A DNA stretch of 64,000 bases from Ostreibacterium oceani (GCF_009362845.1 NZ_WHNW01000003.1:143235-207234); one strand, 5' to 3'; counted from the first letter of the stretch, positions 37,052 to 47,210 are shown. Numbers and translations: made by a program. Notes: a model not told the origin generated them from the letters alone.

Positions 37052-39013
37052 TTGGAAGGTAGAAATGAAACACATGAAGGGCGGATACTGCGTTTAACAG
37101 GCGCAGCAGCGCTGTTTGTGGTGTTGGGTGCTTGGGTGATTTTACAAACGCCTAGCACGGCAGTTGCTTGGGTGGTTGGTTTTTTGTTATTGACTATCTA
37201 TTTGTTTGTTTTTGAAGTATTGCCGGTTGATGTGGCAGCCATTGCCATTATGGTTTTACTAGGGCTTAGTGCGTTATTTTATCCCTATATGGGGTTGTCT
37301 GCGGCACTTGTGCCTGATGGCGCACTGTTTGATGGATTTAAGTCTAATGCGGTGATGTCGATAATTGCGGTGATGATTATCGGGGCAGGATTAGATATGA
37401 CAGGTGTAATGGGGGTGGTGGCAAAATTCATTATGCGGCTCGGTGGTAGCAGTGAGTCGCGTATCATTTCGGTCATTTCTAGCTCGGTGGGAGTAATCTC
37501 AAGCTTTATGCAAAATGTCGGTGCAGCCGCGCTATTTTTGCCTGTGATTGGGCGGATTTCTTCTCGCTCAGGTATCGCGATGTCAAGGCTATTAATGCCC
37601 ATGGGATTTTGTGCGATTTTAGGCGGCACGATGACCTTGGTTGGTTCTAGTCCATTAATTCTATTGAATGACTTGATTGATTCGGCAAATATGAATTTGC
37701 CTGCAGATCAACAGATAGCACGGTTTGGTTTGTTTTCAGTCACGCCAATCGGGCTAACAATGATTTTTGTTGGTGTGCTGTATTTCATCGTGCTCGGTCG
37801 ATGGGTCTTACCTAAAAGCAAAGCCCTCAAAACGGACGCCAGTATGTCACTGTCTTATTACAAAAAAACCTACGGACTAAACTTTACTATTGTTGAAGTG
37901 CAAGTGCCTAATGCCAGCGAGTTAGTTGGGAAAACCTTGGGCGACTTTGAAACGCGATTCAATGTGCGTGCCGTTGCCATGTTGTCGCAAGGCGTGAGTA
38001 AGCATGGCGCGGGTTACCTGCCTTTGTCGGAAACAGTGGAAGGGCTAGATATTTTAGCGCTTGTTGGCGACGTCGATTCGATTGATGCGTTTATAGAGAA
38101 GTATGATCTGATTCAAGCTAAAAAAATCAATCGATTAAGTGAAATCATTAATCCATCACAGTCAGGGTTATCAGAGGCGGTTGTTCATCCGAGTTCGCCA
38201 TTAGTCGGCTCATCTGCGCGTGATATTCGTCTGCGTAGCGAACACGGAATGTCGGTGCTTGCCGTTATTCGCGGCGAAGAAGTCGTGAGTATCGGTCAGG
38301 ATGTTCGCAGTATGCCGTTCGTTGCAGGAGATACTTTGGTTTTTTATTCTAACTGGAAGGACTTAAATGATTTTGAAGATCAGCGGGATATGGTTGTTGT
38401 GACATCAAATTACCCCAGAGAGAAAAATCGCCCGAATAAAGTCGGCATCGCTTTGTTTTCACTGGTCGTTGCGCTTTCTTTGGTGTTGTTTACGTCATTG
38501 CCGTTATCGGTTTCGTTGTTAGTTGGTGCACTAGGAATGGTGTTAGGCGGTGTGCTTAACATGGAGGAGGCCTATGCGGCGGTTAGTTGGAAAACGGTTT
38601 TTTTATTGGCCAGTTTGATTCCGCTGGGTATGGCAGTCGAGCTGTCGGGTACGGCCAAATGGATTGCCGATTTAACCTTGACGGCATTAGATGGTTGGCC
38701 TGCTTGGCAAATTCAGCTGGCGGTTGCGATATTGGCGACTTTGTTTACGTTAGTGATGTCTAATGTCGGGGCGACAGTTTTGTTGGTTCCGCTGGCGATT
38801 AATATTGCTATCGGGATTGATGCCAATCCTGCGTTATTTGCATTGACGGTTGCGTTGGCGACATCGAATTCATTTTTGATTCCGACCCACCAAGTCAATG
38901 CCTTGATTATGGGGCCAGGCGGGTATGCAGTCAAAGACTTTATCAAAGCAGGGGGCATCATGACCGTGTTGTTTTTGCTCGTTTTGATGCTGATGCTGAC
39001 GTGGTTTTACTGA
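37052..39013 (+). CDS. SLC13-family transporter with RCK_C domains
   Basis: This is a membrane transporter of the SLC13/DASS type (SAC1/YfbS-like), usually moving anions such as sulfate or dicarboxylates with sodium. It has an N-terminal half with several membrane segments (from about residue 15), including SSSVGVISSFMQNVGAAALFLPV. Two TrkA-C domains (EVQVPNASELVGKTLGDFE and AVVHPSSPLVGSSARDIRL) lie in the middle. A second membrane half ends VMSNVGATVLLVPLAINIA. The start is uncertain: TTG 37052 has GAGGA seven bases upstream; an upstream TTG 36974 is also in frame. The substrate cannot be deduced. Confidence 0.88.
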   Translation: MEGRNETHEGRILRLTGAAALFVVLGAWVILQTPSTAVAWVVGFLLLTIYLFVFEVLPVDVAAIAIMVLLGLSALFYPYMGLSAALVPDGALFDGFKSNAVMSIIAVMIIGAGLDMTGVMGVVAKFIMRLGGSSESRIISVISSSVGVISSFMQNVGAAALFLPVIGRISSRSGIAMSRLLMPMGFCAILGGTMTLVGSSPLILLNDLIDSANMNLPADQQIARFGLFSVTPIGLTMIFVGVLYFIVLGRWVLPKSKALKTDASMSLSYYKKTYGLNFTIVEVQVPNASELVGKTLGDFETRFNVRAVAMLSQGVSKHGAGYLPLSETVEGLDILALVGDVDSIDAFIEKYDLIQAKKINRLSEIINPSQSGLSEAVVHPSSPLVGSSARDIRLRSEHGMSVLAVIRGEEVVSIGQDVRSMPFVAGDTLVFYSNWKDLNDFEDQRDMVVVTSNYPREKNRPNKVGIALFSLVVALSLVLFTSLPLSVSLLVGALGMVLGGVLNMEEAYAAVSWKTVFLLASLIPLGMAVELSGTAKWIADLTLTALDGWPAWQIQLAVAILATLFTLVMSNVGATVLLVPLAINIAIGIDANPALFALTVALATSNSFLIPTHQVNALIMGPGGYAVKDFIKAGGIMTVLFLLVLMLMLTWFY

Positions 39014-39249
39014 TGAGGCGAGCATAGTATTGATGATTGACGGTTTTTAAATAGGCTGGTGTGTTTTCTGGGTTAGAAAGTGGGTGTCGGATGATTGGGG
39101 GGTAATCGGTTGCTGGCAAAATTTTAGCGCTTGAAACGACAAAGATAAAGTGCAAACAAAGTCCATTATAATCGATTTTTTTGCGATTTTTAGCGGAAAA
39201 AACTTGCGAAAATATGTTTTGACGTTATTATATGCACTTCCAACCAAGT

Positions 39250-39325
39250 GGGTCGTTAGCTCAGCTGGTAGAGCAGTTGGCTTTTAACCAATTGGTCATA
39301 GGTTCGAATCCTATACGACCCACCA
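39250..39325 (+). tRNA. tRNA-Lys (TTT)
   Basis: This is a 76-nt cloverleaf GGGTCGTTAGCTCAG... with anticodon TTT (CTTTTAA loop), T-arm GGTTCGAATCC and encoded CCA. Confidence 0.97.
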
Positions 39326-39643
39326 CTTAATCTCATTCTTAAATCTCATCATTCAATTCCCCTTTCCCCTTTCTTTTTATTCTTATTGCATCGCTAGGTG
39401 AGGTGATTGTTTTTGCCTAAATGCCTGCTTGCGTGTAATTTTGCAGGTGAGTCTATCTATTGAATAGGCTGTTTAATAGGCTGTCTTATAGGTTGTCTAA
39501 TGGGCCGTGTTCGCGCTAGCAGTGATAAAATCACGATTAATAGTTTTTAATGTCGGGTAATTTTGATAAACTATGTCGGTATTAGATTATATTAAATTAA
39601 TCGAAGCGCTTCATCTAACTCTCAGATTAAAAAGGTGTTATCA
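39326..39643. other. Intergenic region between tRNA-Lys and sdhC
   Basis: I see no gene. Imperfect repeats of aataggctgt occur near 39463-39500. The sdh promoter presumably lies at the right side; GTCGG/TATATT-like elements are too weak to call. Confidence 0.4.
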
Positions 39644-40012
39644 ATGTCTACTGACAATCGTCCAACGTCGCCGCATTTGCAAGTTTATCGCTGGCGTATC
39701 ACCATGCTTAGTTCAATATTACACCGTGCAACGGGGCTATATATGTGTTTGGGGCTGGTTGTTTTGGTTTTGCACCTAGCGACAATAGCCATGGGGGGTA
39801 GCAGCCATTTTTCGGCGAGCGGATTTTTGATGAATGCTTTTTGGTTTGTTTGGTGTTTGTGCATTTATTTCCATCTATGTAATGGATTACGCTATCTTGG
39901 CTGGGATTTAGGGTATGGTTTTTCGATTAAATGCGCGGAAAAATCGGCATTAATGGCGCTGGTTGGTGCGGTGGTTTTGACCGTGTTGACTTGGTTATTC
40001 CGTTTATTTTAG
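39644..40012 (+). CDS. sdhC: Succinate dehydrogenase cytochrome b556 subunit
   Basis: SdhC is a membrane anchor that carries heme b and the quinone site of complex II. The protein begins MSTDNRPTSPHLQVYRWRITMLSSILHRATG, the family signature with the quinone-site Ser/Arg. It has three membrane segments, and the heme histidine lies in CIYFHLCNGLRYLGWD. I chose ATG 39644 over GTG 39635, which is part of the ribosome-binding region AAAGGTG. It is first gene of sdhCDAB, with 10 bp to sdhD. Confidence 0.95.
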   Translation: MSTDNRPTSPHLQVYRWRITMLSSILHRATGLYMCLGLVVLVLHLATIAMGGSSHFSASGFLMNAFWFVWCLCIYFHLCNGLRYLGWDLGYGFSIKCAEKSALMALVGAVVLTVLTWLFRLF

Positions 40013-40022
40013 GAGCGATACG

Positions 40023-40403
40023 ATGAAATTTAGAACGCCACTAAAAAAGGCCAAAGGTCAAGGCGCAGCAGGCAGCGGGACAGCGCATTTTATTCATCAA
40101 CGTTTTACGGCGGTTGCGTTGATTCCATTGACTTTTTTGTTTGTTTGTTTTTTGATGTCATTGCTTGCGGCTGAGCGTTTTTCCGAAGTTGCTGATAAGC
40201 TATCGAATCCCTTTTGGACCACAACACTACTGTTATTTTTGTGTGCCGCTTTTTATCACGGTATGCTCGGTGTGCAAATTATTATCGAAGACTACATTAG
40301 TTCGAAAAAAGCCAAATTAGCCCTATTGATTGCCCTACGATTGGCTGTGGCATTTTTTGCCTTATTAGGCATCCTATCTGTATTATTTATTGCGCTTAGC
40401 TAA
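40023..40403 (+). CDS. sdhD: Succinate dehydrogenase membrane anchor subunit SdhD
   Basis: SdhD is the second membrane anchor of complex II. The 126-residue protein starts with a polar segment ending GSGTAHFIHQRFTAVALIPL, the family motif at the quinone site. It has three membrane helices, with the heme-side histidine in AFYHGMLGVQIIIEDYI. TAGGAGCG precedes ATG 40023. Operon position between sdhC and sdhA supports the call. Confidence 0.95.
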   Translation: MKFRTPLKKAKGQGAAGSGTAHFIHQRFTAVALIPLTFLFVCFLMSLLAAERFSEVADKLSNPFWTTTLLLFLCAAFYHGMLGVQIIIEDYISSKKAKLALLIALRLAVAFFALLGILSVLFIALS

Positions 40404-40422
40404 CCACCAAGGGGATTGACGA

Positions 40423-42225
40423 ATGCAAACTGATTACGAAATTATTGAACATGTCTATGACGTTGTTGTTGTCGGCGCAGGTGGTGCGGGATTACGGGCG
40501 ACGTTTGGCATGGCTGAAAAAGGATTAAAAACTGCCTGTGTCACCAAAGTGTTTCCGACACGTTCGCATACCGTTGCCGCGCAAGGCGGTATGTCCGCGG
40601 CACTTGGCAATATGGGCGAAGACAAATGGCAGTGGCATATGTACGATACGGTCAAAGGCTCAGATTGGCTAGGCGACCAAGATGCGATTGAATACATGTG
40701 TCGCGAGGCCGTGCCAGCTGTCATTGAGTTAGAGCACCAAGGCGTACCATTTTCACGCACCGAAGCGGGTAAAATTTACCAGCGCCCATTTGGTGGTATG
40801 ACGACTAATTTTGGGGAAGGCCAAGCACAGCGCACCTGTGCCGCAGCAGATCGTACAGGTCATGCGATTTTACATACACTGTACCAACAGTCATTAAAGC
40901 ACGAAGCAGAATTTTTTATTGAATACTTTGCCACAGACTTGTTGATGAGTGAAGATGGCGAAGTATGCCGAGGCGTGCTCGCGTGGGATTTAGCGACAGG
41001 CAAATTACATGTTTTTCATGCCAAGATGGTCGTGCTAGCCACAGGTGGTTATGGTCGTGCGTACTTGTCAGCAACGTCTGCCCATACGTGTACAGGCGAT
41101 GGCAATGCCATGATTTTACGCGCAGGGTTGCCATTACAAGACATGGAATTTACACAGTTTCATCCAACGGGTATTTATGGCTCAGGGTGCTTGATGACCG
41201 AAGGTTGTCGCGGTGAGGGCGGTTTTTTAACCAATAGCGAAGGCGAACGCTTTATGGAGCGTTACGCTCCAAATGCCAAAGACTTGGCTTCACGAGATGT
41301 GGTTTCTCGCGCCATGACGATGGAAATAAACGAAGGACGTGGTGTTGGTAAAAACAAAGACCATATCTTTTTGCACCTAGAGCATCTAGGCGCAGATGTG
41401 ATTAACAAGCGTTTACCTGGCATTGCGGAGACGGCAAAAATTTTTGCAGGTGTCGATGTTAGCAAAGCCCCCATCCCAGTATTGCCAACGGTGCATTATA
41501 ATATGGGGGGTATTCCCACGAATTATTTGGGTGAAGTGGTGACGCAAAAGGGCGATAACCCTGACCACGTTGTCCCTGGATTGATGGCGATTGGCGAAGC
41601 GGCTTGTGTTTCTGTGCATGGCGCTAATCGCTTGGGGTCTAATTCGTTGTTAGATATTGTCGTATTTGGTCGAGCAGCGGCGATTCGTTGCCAAGAAATT
41701 ATCGATACCGAAGCAACCACGATCAAAGCCCCTGCGGCGGCTATCGACAAGGCGATTGCCCGATTTGATCAGTTTAGAAACGCCAGTGGCTCATGTAAAA
41801 CAGCAGACATTCGTGCTGAAATGCAACAGACAATGCAAACCCATGCGGCGGTTTTCCGTACAGGTGACATCATGCGCCAAGGCATAGAAAAATTAGAAAA
41901 AACCTATGCGAGCTTTGCTGATGTGGCCGTGGCGGATAGAAGCTTGGTCTGGAATACCGATTTGGTCGAAACGTTAGAATTGGAAAATTTATTGCAGTGC
42001 GCGATGGTTTCGATTAAAGCCGCTGATAATCGTACAGAATCCCGTGGTGCGCACGCCCGTGATGATTTTAGCGATAGGGATGATGACAATTGGATGAAGC
42101 ATACCTTGACGTGGTTAGATGTAAATAGCAATGATGGCAAGGTTCGCATTGATTATCGTCCTGTTCATACCTATACATTGACAGATGAAGTGGCTTATAT
42201 CGAGCCTAAAAAACGTGTTTATTAA
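40423..42225 (+). CDS. sdhA: Succinate dehydrogenase flavoprotein subunit
   Basis: SdhA oxidises succinate to fumarate with covalently bound FAD. The 600-residue protein has the dinucleotide fold [12 protein letters not shown], the FAD-linking histidine in [13 protein letters not shown], the active-site segments GGMTTNFG and [21 protein letters not shown], and [14 protein letters not shown]. The C-terminus carries [10 protein letters not shown] and [18 protein letters not shown]. All catalytic features are intact and the length is standard. Confidence 0.98.
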   Translation: MQTDYEIIEHVYDVVVVGAGGAGLRATFGMAEKGLKTACVTKVFPTRSHTVAAQGGMSAALGNMGEDKWQWHMYDTVKGSDWLGDQDAIEYMCREAVPAVIELEHQGVPFSRTEAGKIYQRPFGGMTTNFGEGQAQRTCAAADRTGHAILHTLYQQSLKHEAEFFIEYFATDLLMSEDGEVCRGVLAWDLATGKLHVFHAKMVVLATGGYGRAYLSATSAHTCTGDGNAMILRAGLPLQDMEFTQFHPTGIYGSGCLMTEGCRGEGGFLTNSEGERFMERYAPNAKDLASRDVVSRAMTMEINEGRGVGKNKDHIFLHLEHLGADVINKRLPGIAETAKIFAGVDVSKAPIPVLPTVHYNMGGIPTNYLGEVVTQKGDNPDHVVPGLMAIGEAACVSVHGANRLGSNSLLDIVVFGRAAAIRCQEIIDTEATTIKAPAAAIDKAIARFDQFRNASGSCKTADIRAEMQQTMQTHAAVFRTGDIMRQGIEKLEKTYASFADVAVADRSLVWNTDLVETLELENLLQCAMVSIKAADNRTESRGAHARDDFSDRDDDNWMKHTLTWLDVNSNDGKVRIDYRPVHTYTLTDEVAYIEPKKRVY

Positions 42226-42255
42226 TTAGCACAAGCTTACTAAGAGGTTATCACT

Positions 42256-43041
42256 ATGGCAGAGTTTACATTACCAGCCAACTCGATTATCAAAAAAAAT
42301 GGGCAAATCTATCGAGCGCCCAATGGTGCAACGAATATACGCACGTTTAAAATTTATCGATGGGAACCTGATACGGGTGAAAATCCACGCTACGACACCT
42401 ATGAGATTGATATGGATCAATGCGGGCCGATGGTGTTGGATGCGCTGATTAAAATCAAAAACGAGGTTGATACCACACTGGCATTCAGACGTTCTTGCCG
42501 CGAGGGGATTTGTGGTTCGTGCGCGATGAATATCGGTGGTGAAAATACCTTGGCGTGTACCAAAGCCATCGAAGATTTTAAGGGTACTATCGACATCTCG
42601 CCACTGCCACATATGCAGGTAGTTAAAGACCTAATCCCTGATTTGACCCACTTTTATGCACAGTATGCTTCGATTAAGCCGTGGTTACAGTCTGATACAC
42701 CAGCGCCGCCAGACAAAGAACGACTTCAATCTATTGAAGATCGTACAGAATTAGACGGTTTGTATGAGTGCATTTTGTGTGCCTGTTGTTCGACATCGTG
42801 CCCCTCGTATTGGTGGAACAGTGAGCGTTATTTAGGGCCCGCTGCATTACTGCAAGCCAATCGGTGGATAAAAGATTCGCGTGATGAAGCGACAGGTGAG
42901 CGCCTTGATGCGTTAGAAGATCCATTTAAAGTGTATCGCTGTCATACCATTATGAATTGTACACAGGCGTGCCCCAAAGGGTTAAACCCAGCCAAAGCTA
43001 TCGCGGAAATCAAGCTAAAAATGGCCGAACGCCAGCTGTGA
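42256..43041 (+). CDS. sdhB: Succinate dehydrogenase iron-sulfur subunit
   Basis: SdhB passes electrons from FAD to quinone through three Fe-S clusters. The ligands are all present: 2Fe-2S in [16 protein letters not shown] with a later cysteine in TLACTKA, 4Fe-4S in [16 protein letters not shown], and 3Fe-4S in [21 protein letters not shown]. The 261 residues include an N-terminal extension of about 20 residues relative to E. coli. It is the last gene of sdhCDAB; no clear terminator follows. Confidence 0.98.
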   Translation: MAEFTLPANSIIKKNGQIYRAPNGATNIRTFKIYRWEPDTGENPRYDTYEIDMDQCGPMVLDALIKIKNEVDTTLAFRRSCREGICGSCAMNIGGENTLACTKAIEDFKGTIDISPLPHMQVVKDLIPDLTHFYAQYASIKPWLQSDTPAPPDKERLQSIEDRTELDGLYECILCACCSTSCPSYWWNSERYLGPAALLQANRWIKDSRDEATGERLDALEDPFKVYRCHTIMNCTQACPKGLNPAKAIAEIKLKMAERQL

Positions 43042-43070
43042 CTGCTGTATATTGTAACTAAGTCCAGGCG

Positions 43071-43120
43071 TAAGCGTAACTAGGCGTAACTAGGCGTAAC
43101 TAGGCGTAACTAGGCGTAAC
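43071..43120. repeat. Decamer tandem repeat after sdhB
   Basis: Four exact copies of TAGGCGTAAC (43081-43120) are preceded by one imperfect copy (TAAGCGTAAC). Degenerate ctaggcaa-type repeats continue to about 43215. The decamer period is close to one helical turn. Confidence 0.95.
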
Positions 43121-43266
43121 TAAGTGGTATCTAAACTAGCTCTAGGCGGTACTTAAACAGTACTTAGGCAGCGCCTAGTTCGCTACTAGGCAATTGCTAG
43201 GCAACTGTTAGGCAATTCTAGGTAGTAGGAAAGCATGCAGAAGCAGCCAATAAAAAAAGAAAAAAT

Positions 43267-43621
<355 letters not shown>

Positions 43622-43756
43622 AGCACGTATTGTAACGGCTTTAATCAAATAGTAAAGCCCATTGTGGTTATGTGTTGGTTATTTGTGTAAGCAGTCGTTA
43701 AACTTATGTTAATATGTAGGGACAAACAATTTTTATAAAATTTAGAGGTATGTGTT

Positions 43757-45178
43757 TTGATTAAACGATTAATGAGAAAATGCTTGATGACTTTAGCAGC
43801 ATTGCTATTTAGTTCGTTAGGGTTTGCTGATTTTATTGCAGTGGCGCATAATGGTGCCGATCCTAACAGTAGTAATATTACTTTGTATGTTTTTGGTGAG
43901 CCTGGGGTGACGGGCGCAATTAATAGCAATGATGGGATATTCAATAATACGGCTTTTACGATTGGTGTCGATGGCTATGTGGAAATTGTCGTGCCGAAAT
44001 CTCAAATATTATTAAATGCTGATGCAGACAGCATTGAGCAAAAGGCGCTGTTGGTCACATCAAACAGTCCTATCAGCGGCTATCTGCTCAATCAAGACAA
44101 TCCAACGACGGACATGACTTATTTGCTTGATTTGGAAGCATTAGGGACGGAGTACCGAGTCGTCACCTTCCCTAGCTTAAATGTTAACAGAGCTGCACAA
44201 ATGTCAATTACGGCGACGGTTGACAATACGACAGTGACGGTTGTGCCTAATGTCGATTTGGATTCAGGGCAACCTGCTGGTGTTCCGTTTAATGTGGTCT
44301 TAGATGCTGGGGAATCCGTCTTGTACATCGCCTCAAACGGTACATTAACAGGTAGTTTAGTTAGCGCAGATAACCCGATAGCCGTATTTTCGGGGAATAA
44401 GCATCTCTATATTGGAACAAATTCAGCATTTGATCACCTATTTACGCAATTGCCACCAACGAGCCAGTACGCAACAACATACGTCATTCCAGAAACTGAA
44501 TTTGCGAATGAGGGAAATTTGGTTTATGTCGTGGCAAATACAGATAATACTGAGGTTACCTTAAATGGCGCATTAGTTGCGACTATCAATGCAGGGGAGT
44601 TTTATCAATTTGACACCACATCAGGAGATTACTTAACAACCAGTGAGCCTGTTTTGGTCGCGCAACTGCTAAAAAGTAATATCATTGCCGGCGATGGTGA
44701 CCCAGGGTTAACTTTTCTGCCCGGCGCCGACCAAGGTTTAGACACCTATGTTTTTTTTGCGCCTGATGTGATGGACAGTAATATCGAGCGACATTATCTC
44801 TCGATAGCGATTCCAACGAGTGCTTTGGCAAGTTTAACGCTTAATGGCGCTTTGGTGGATACCAGCGGGTTTGTGTCGGTTGCAGGCTCTGGATTTAGTT
44901 ATGGCAATGTTCAAGTGCCAGCAGGTATGGCAGGCTTAATTGAGGCGGATGAACGATTTATTGCTACGCTGTCAGGTTACGGTAATATTGAAAGTTACTT
45001 CACCATACTTGGGACGAGCAATTCCCCAGGCGCGTCGCCTTTGTCAAAAGCAACCCCGGTTCCCAGTTTACATTTTTATAGTTTAGCCTTGGCGGTATTA
45101 GGGTTGTTGGGACTAGGGTTGTTGGGGTTAGCTATACGGCGGCGGATTTGTTTGGGCGTGAGTAATACCATTGGTTAA
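43757..45178 (+). CDS. Secreted IgGFc-binding-like protein with C-terminal sorting-type tail
   Basis: This is a 473-residue exported protein. Residues 1-24 are a signal peptide (LMTLAALLFSSLGFAD). The body resembles the IgGFc-binding N-terminal domain family: repeated beta-rich units such as TSNSPISGYLLNQDNPTTDMTYLLDLEALGTEYRVVTFPS, LYIASNGTLTGSLVSADNPIAVFSGNKH, and ATTYVIPETEFANEGNLVYVVAN. The C-terminus has PVPSL, a hydrophobic helix (YSLALAVLGLLGLGLLGLAI) and RRR, very like the IPTL-CTERM sorting tail. It is probably surface-exposed or released after processing. Its function is unknown. The start (a TTG at 43757) needs confirmation; ATG codons at 43772 and 43787 are alternatives. Confidence 0.75.
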   Translation: MIKRLMRKCLMTLAALLFSSLGFADFIAVAHNGADPNSSNITLYVFGEPGVTGAINSNDGIFNNTAFTIGVDGYVEIVVPKSQILLNADADSIEQKALLVTSNSPISGYLLNQDNPTTDMTYLLDLEALGTEYRVVTFPSLNVNRAAQMSITATVDNTTVTVVPNVDLDSGQPAGVPFNVVLDAGESVLYIASNGTLTGSLVSADNPIAVFSGNKHLYIGTNSAFDHLFTQLPPTSQYATTYVIPETEFANEGNLVYVVANTDNTEVTLNGALVATINAGEFYQFDTTSGDYLTTSEPVLVAQLLKSNIIAGDGDPGLTFLPGADQGLDTYVFFAPDVMDSNIERHYLSIAIPTSALASLTLNGALVDTSGFVSVAGSGFSYGNVQVPAGMAGLIEADERFIATLSGYGNIESYFTILGTSNSPGASPLSKATPVPSLHFYSLALAVLGLLGLGLLGLAIRRRICLGVSNTIG

Positions 45179-45261
45179 TCCCTTACTACACGATAGCATG
45201 GAGTGAAGCAAATAGGTCTACAGGCTGAAAAATTCTTATATTTCAATAGGTAGAGCGAATT

Positions 45262-45292
45262 TAAAAAGCCAGCTATTAAAGCTGGTTTTTTT
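45262..45292 (+). terminator. Intrinsic terminator
   Basis: AAAAAGCCAGCT, a 5-nt loop, AGCTGG and a T-run lie 84 bp after the IgGFc-binding-like gene. Confidence 0.85.
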
Positions 45293-45487
45293 AATGCCAT
45301 TAAATCCCCCTGAGCTATAAACGACTAACCGAGAATAAATCGAGAATAAATAAAGCCTAACAAATAAGGGCGAATAGTTCGCAACAACATAAAATCGATT
45401 ATTTTGTAGCAGGTTCAATGACCTTAAGTCGAGCTTGCTGGACACAATATTGCAAAATAACTTTTTTAAATATTTTTATAAATTATT

Positions 45488-45515
45488 TTGACAATTATTT
45501 TTCAAGTTGTATAAT
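45488..45515 (+). promoter_or_regulatory. Consensus sigma70 promoter of a candidate small RNA
   Basis: TTGACA (45488-45493), a 16-bp spacer and TATAAT (45510-45515) are both perfect hexamers, the strongest promoter match I noticed in the window. The predicted start is near 45522. Confidence 0.8.
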
Positions 45516-45521
45516 TTGAGA

Positions 45522-45600
45522 AATAGAATGTTTAAGTTATCTCCTCTTATCCTTTTGGTGGTTGTATTCGTCAGGTATGTTTCATGCCTGACTTTTTTTT
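45522..45600 (+). ncRNA. Candidate ~79-nt small RNA, or mRNA of a hydrophobic micropeptide
   Basis: A short transcription unit is defined by the perfect promoter upstream and a strong intrinsic terminator (GTCAGGTATG / CATGCCTGAC then eight T, 45570-45600). I recognise no known RNA family. An ATG at 45528 opens a 32-codon frame (MFKLSPLILLVVVFVRYV...) with a single hydrophobic segment. However, its stop lies beyond the terminator (45626) and no clear ribosome binding site precedes it, so an RNA role is somewhat more likely. The rest of the surrounding region carries no gene. Confidence 0.65.
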
Positions 45601-45883
45601 GCTCGAAATATTCTGCTCAGAAATAACGCGCTAACCGAAAAGTGATAGCCAGAAAAGTCATAGTTAGCAAATTCATAGTTAGCAAATTCGGGAAAATAGC
45701 AATTAAAATAAAGTAACTCGTATTCAAGGCGGTTGACATTTACAGCGGTTGGGATTTACAGCGATTGGGATTTACAGCGATTGGGATTTACAGCGCTTGG
45801 CGTTCAGGGCAATCGGTATTTAGCGGTTATCGTTTACAGAAGATGAAGCGGGAAGATAAAGCGGAGGAGATAAAAAAAAGAAA
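45601..45883. other. Intergenic region with tandem repeats
   Basis: No gene is seen. Duplicated catagttagcaaattc occurs at about 45658-45690, and three to four near-copies of gcgattgggatttaca at about 45735-45792. Confidence 0.6.
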
Positions 45884-45912
45884 TAAAAAAGGGCAACCTG
45901 TCGTTGCCCTTG
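45884..45912 (-). terminator. Intrinsic terminator for the minus-strand lipoprotein gene
   Basis: On the minus strand AAGGGCAAC, a short loop, GTTGCCCTTTTTTATTT lies 89 bp after the stop of the lipoprotein gene at 46001. Confidence 0.85.
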
Positions 45913-46000
45913 AATGGTTACCGCTTTGAACTTTTATTTTTGTGAATTTTTGTCCAAGCTATTTTTTACATTGTCTGCATTATTTTAATTTTTGCATTAC

Positions 46001-46519
46001 TTACAGTGGATTGACACCAGAGCTGACGCCGATTTTTTGTGAACGTGACTTTTCTTCGATATAGTTAAAGTCGCTGACACGCCCCGTATTGAGGCTGATA
46101 TAGACTTCTAGATACTGCTCTTCTCGGCGTGCGGTCACTGCATTGCTAGCCAAAAAGCCACCTGCAATGGCACCTAAACTGCCTGCAATGGCACTGCCGC
46201 TGCCACCGCCAATTTGGCTGCCTAATGCGCCACCAACCACTGCGCCACCCGTTCCTGCGGCGACTTTTTTGATGCTGTCGTCATTTTTGTATCCGTAAGT
46301 GAGTCTCTTCCAACCTTGTTTTTGATTTGTTTTGAGTGTGACGGGTTCACCAAACATTTGTCTAATTTCTGCTTCGCTGGTAATGCCACGCTGAATTTGG
46401 TTTACATTGGTTTGGCTAAGTGCCGTTCCCGTGGTGATGCAGCCCGTTAATAATAACGAAAGTAGCACGATAACGCCGTAATGGGAATGCTGTTTTAGCT
46501 TTAATAGTGTTGCTTTCAT
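46001..46519 (-). CDS. Lipoprotein with BamE/OmlA-like start and glycine zipper
   Basis: This is a 172-residue lipoprotein: the signal ends in LLLTGCITTG. The first mature part (VNQIQRGITSEAEIRQMFGEPVTLKTNQKQGWKRLTYGY) resembles the SmpA/OmlA/BamE fold. It is followed by a glycine-zipper segment (GTGGAVVGGALGSQIGGGSGSAIAGSLGAIAGG) that could insert in a membrane, and a C-terminal beta strand. It probably sits at the outer membrane; its partner is unknown. It lies downstream of dolP on the same strand with a 71-bp gap. Confidence 0.8.
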   Translation of the reverse strand: MKATLLKLKQHSHYGVIVLLSLLLTGCITTGTALSQTNVNQIQRGITSEAEIRQMFGEPVTLKTNQKQGWKRLTYGYKNDDSIKKVAAGTGGAVVGGALGSQIGGGSGSAIAGSLGAIAGGFLASNAVTARREEQYLEVYISLNTGRVSDFNYIEEKSRSQKIGVSSGVNPL

Positions 46520-46590
46520 GCGTTACTCCTGATAATTGTGTTTGTATGAGATTAAAAATAATTAACCATTAGATAGTGGAGTATAACAAT

Positions 46591-47193
46591 TTAATCGACA
46601 TATTCAAAAACTTTTGTGACCGATTTAACGCCACGTATGCGCCGCGCTTTTTCAGCGATGGCGTCGGCTTCTGCGCGAGACACGATGCCCATCAGATAAA
46701 CATTGCCGCGCTCAGTACTGACATTAATTAAGGTCGGGTCAAAATTTTCCATATTAAGCGAAAGGAGTGCCGTTTTCACTTGTCCCGTAATTGCGCTGTC
46801 ACTACCACGACTTAACAGGCTGCTTTTAGGGCCGATGATAATGTCGCTCTCGACACGTTTGACGTTAGGCGTATTTTTGACTAGGGTTAGGATTCGTGTG
46901 CGTACCTCGTTACTACTGGCTTCACCCGTAACCAGCACAACGCCATTGAATACCGTTAGGTTGGTGTTGCTGTAGTCGTTTAGGTATTTATCGCCGAGTA
47001 ATGATTTAGTAATGAGCAATTCCAAATTTTTGTCATCAATCACAGTGCCTGGTGTTCTACGGTCGTGGACAGTTTTGGCTGTCGCGCCTGCCGCACCACC
47101 GACGACTAAAGCGGTGCAACCGTGCAGTGCGAAAACACTTGAAAGTAACAAAGTAAGGCATAGTTTTTGCAAAGTCAGGTTGGGCATAATCAT
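46591..47193 (-). CDS. dolP: BON-domain outer-membrane lipoprotein DolP
   Basis: DolP (YraP) is a lipoprotein with two BON domains that supports outer-membrane integrity and the BAM complex. The 200-residue protein has lipobox ALHGCTAL, a Gly/Ala segment (VVGGAAGATAKT), then BON1 (ITKSLLGDKYLND... NGVVLVTGEA) and BON2 (ITGQVKTALLSLNMENFDPTLINVSTERGNVYLMGIVSRAEAD). E. coli DolP has about 190 residues and also follows yraN, with diaA between them; here yraN is directly upstream. The first ATG of MIMPN may be replaced by the second one. Confidence 0.92.
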   Translation of the reverse strand: MIMPNLTLQKLCLTLLLSSVFALHGCTALVVGGAAGATAKTVHDRRTPGTVIDDKNLELLITKSLLGDKYLNDYSNTNLTVFNGVVLVTGEASSNEVRTRILTLVKNTPNVKRVESDIIIGPKSSLLSRGSDSAITGQVKTALLSLNMENFDPTLINVSTERGNVYLMGIVSRAEADAIAEKARRIRGVKSVTKVFEYVD

Positions 47194-47210
47194 AATGAGG
47201 TCTCCAGTGT

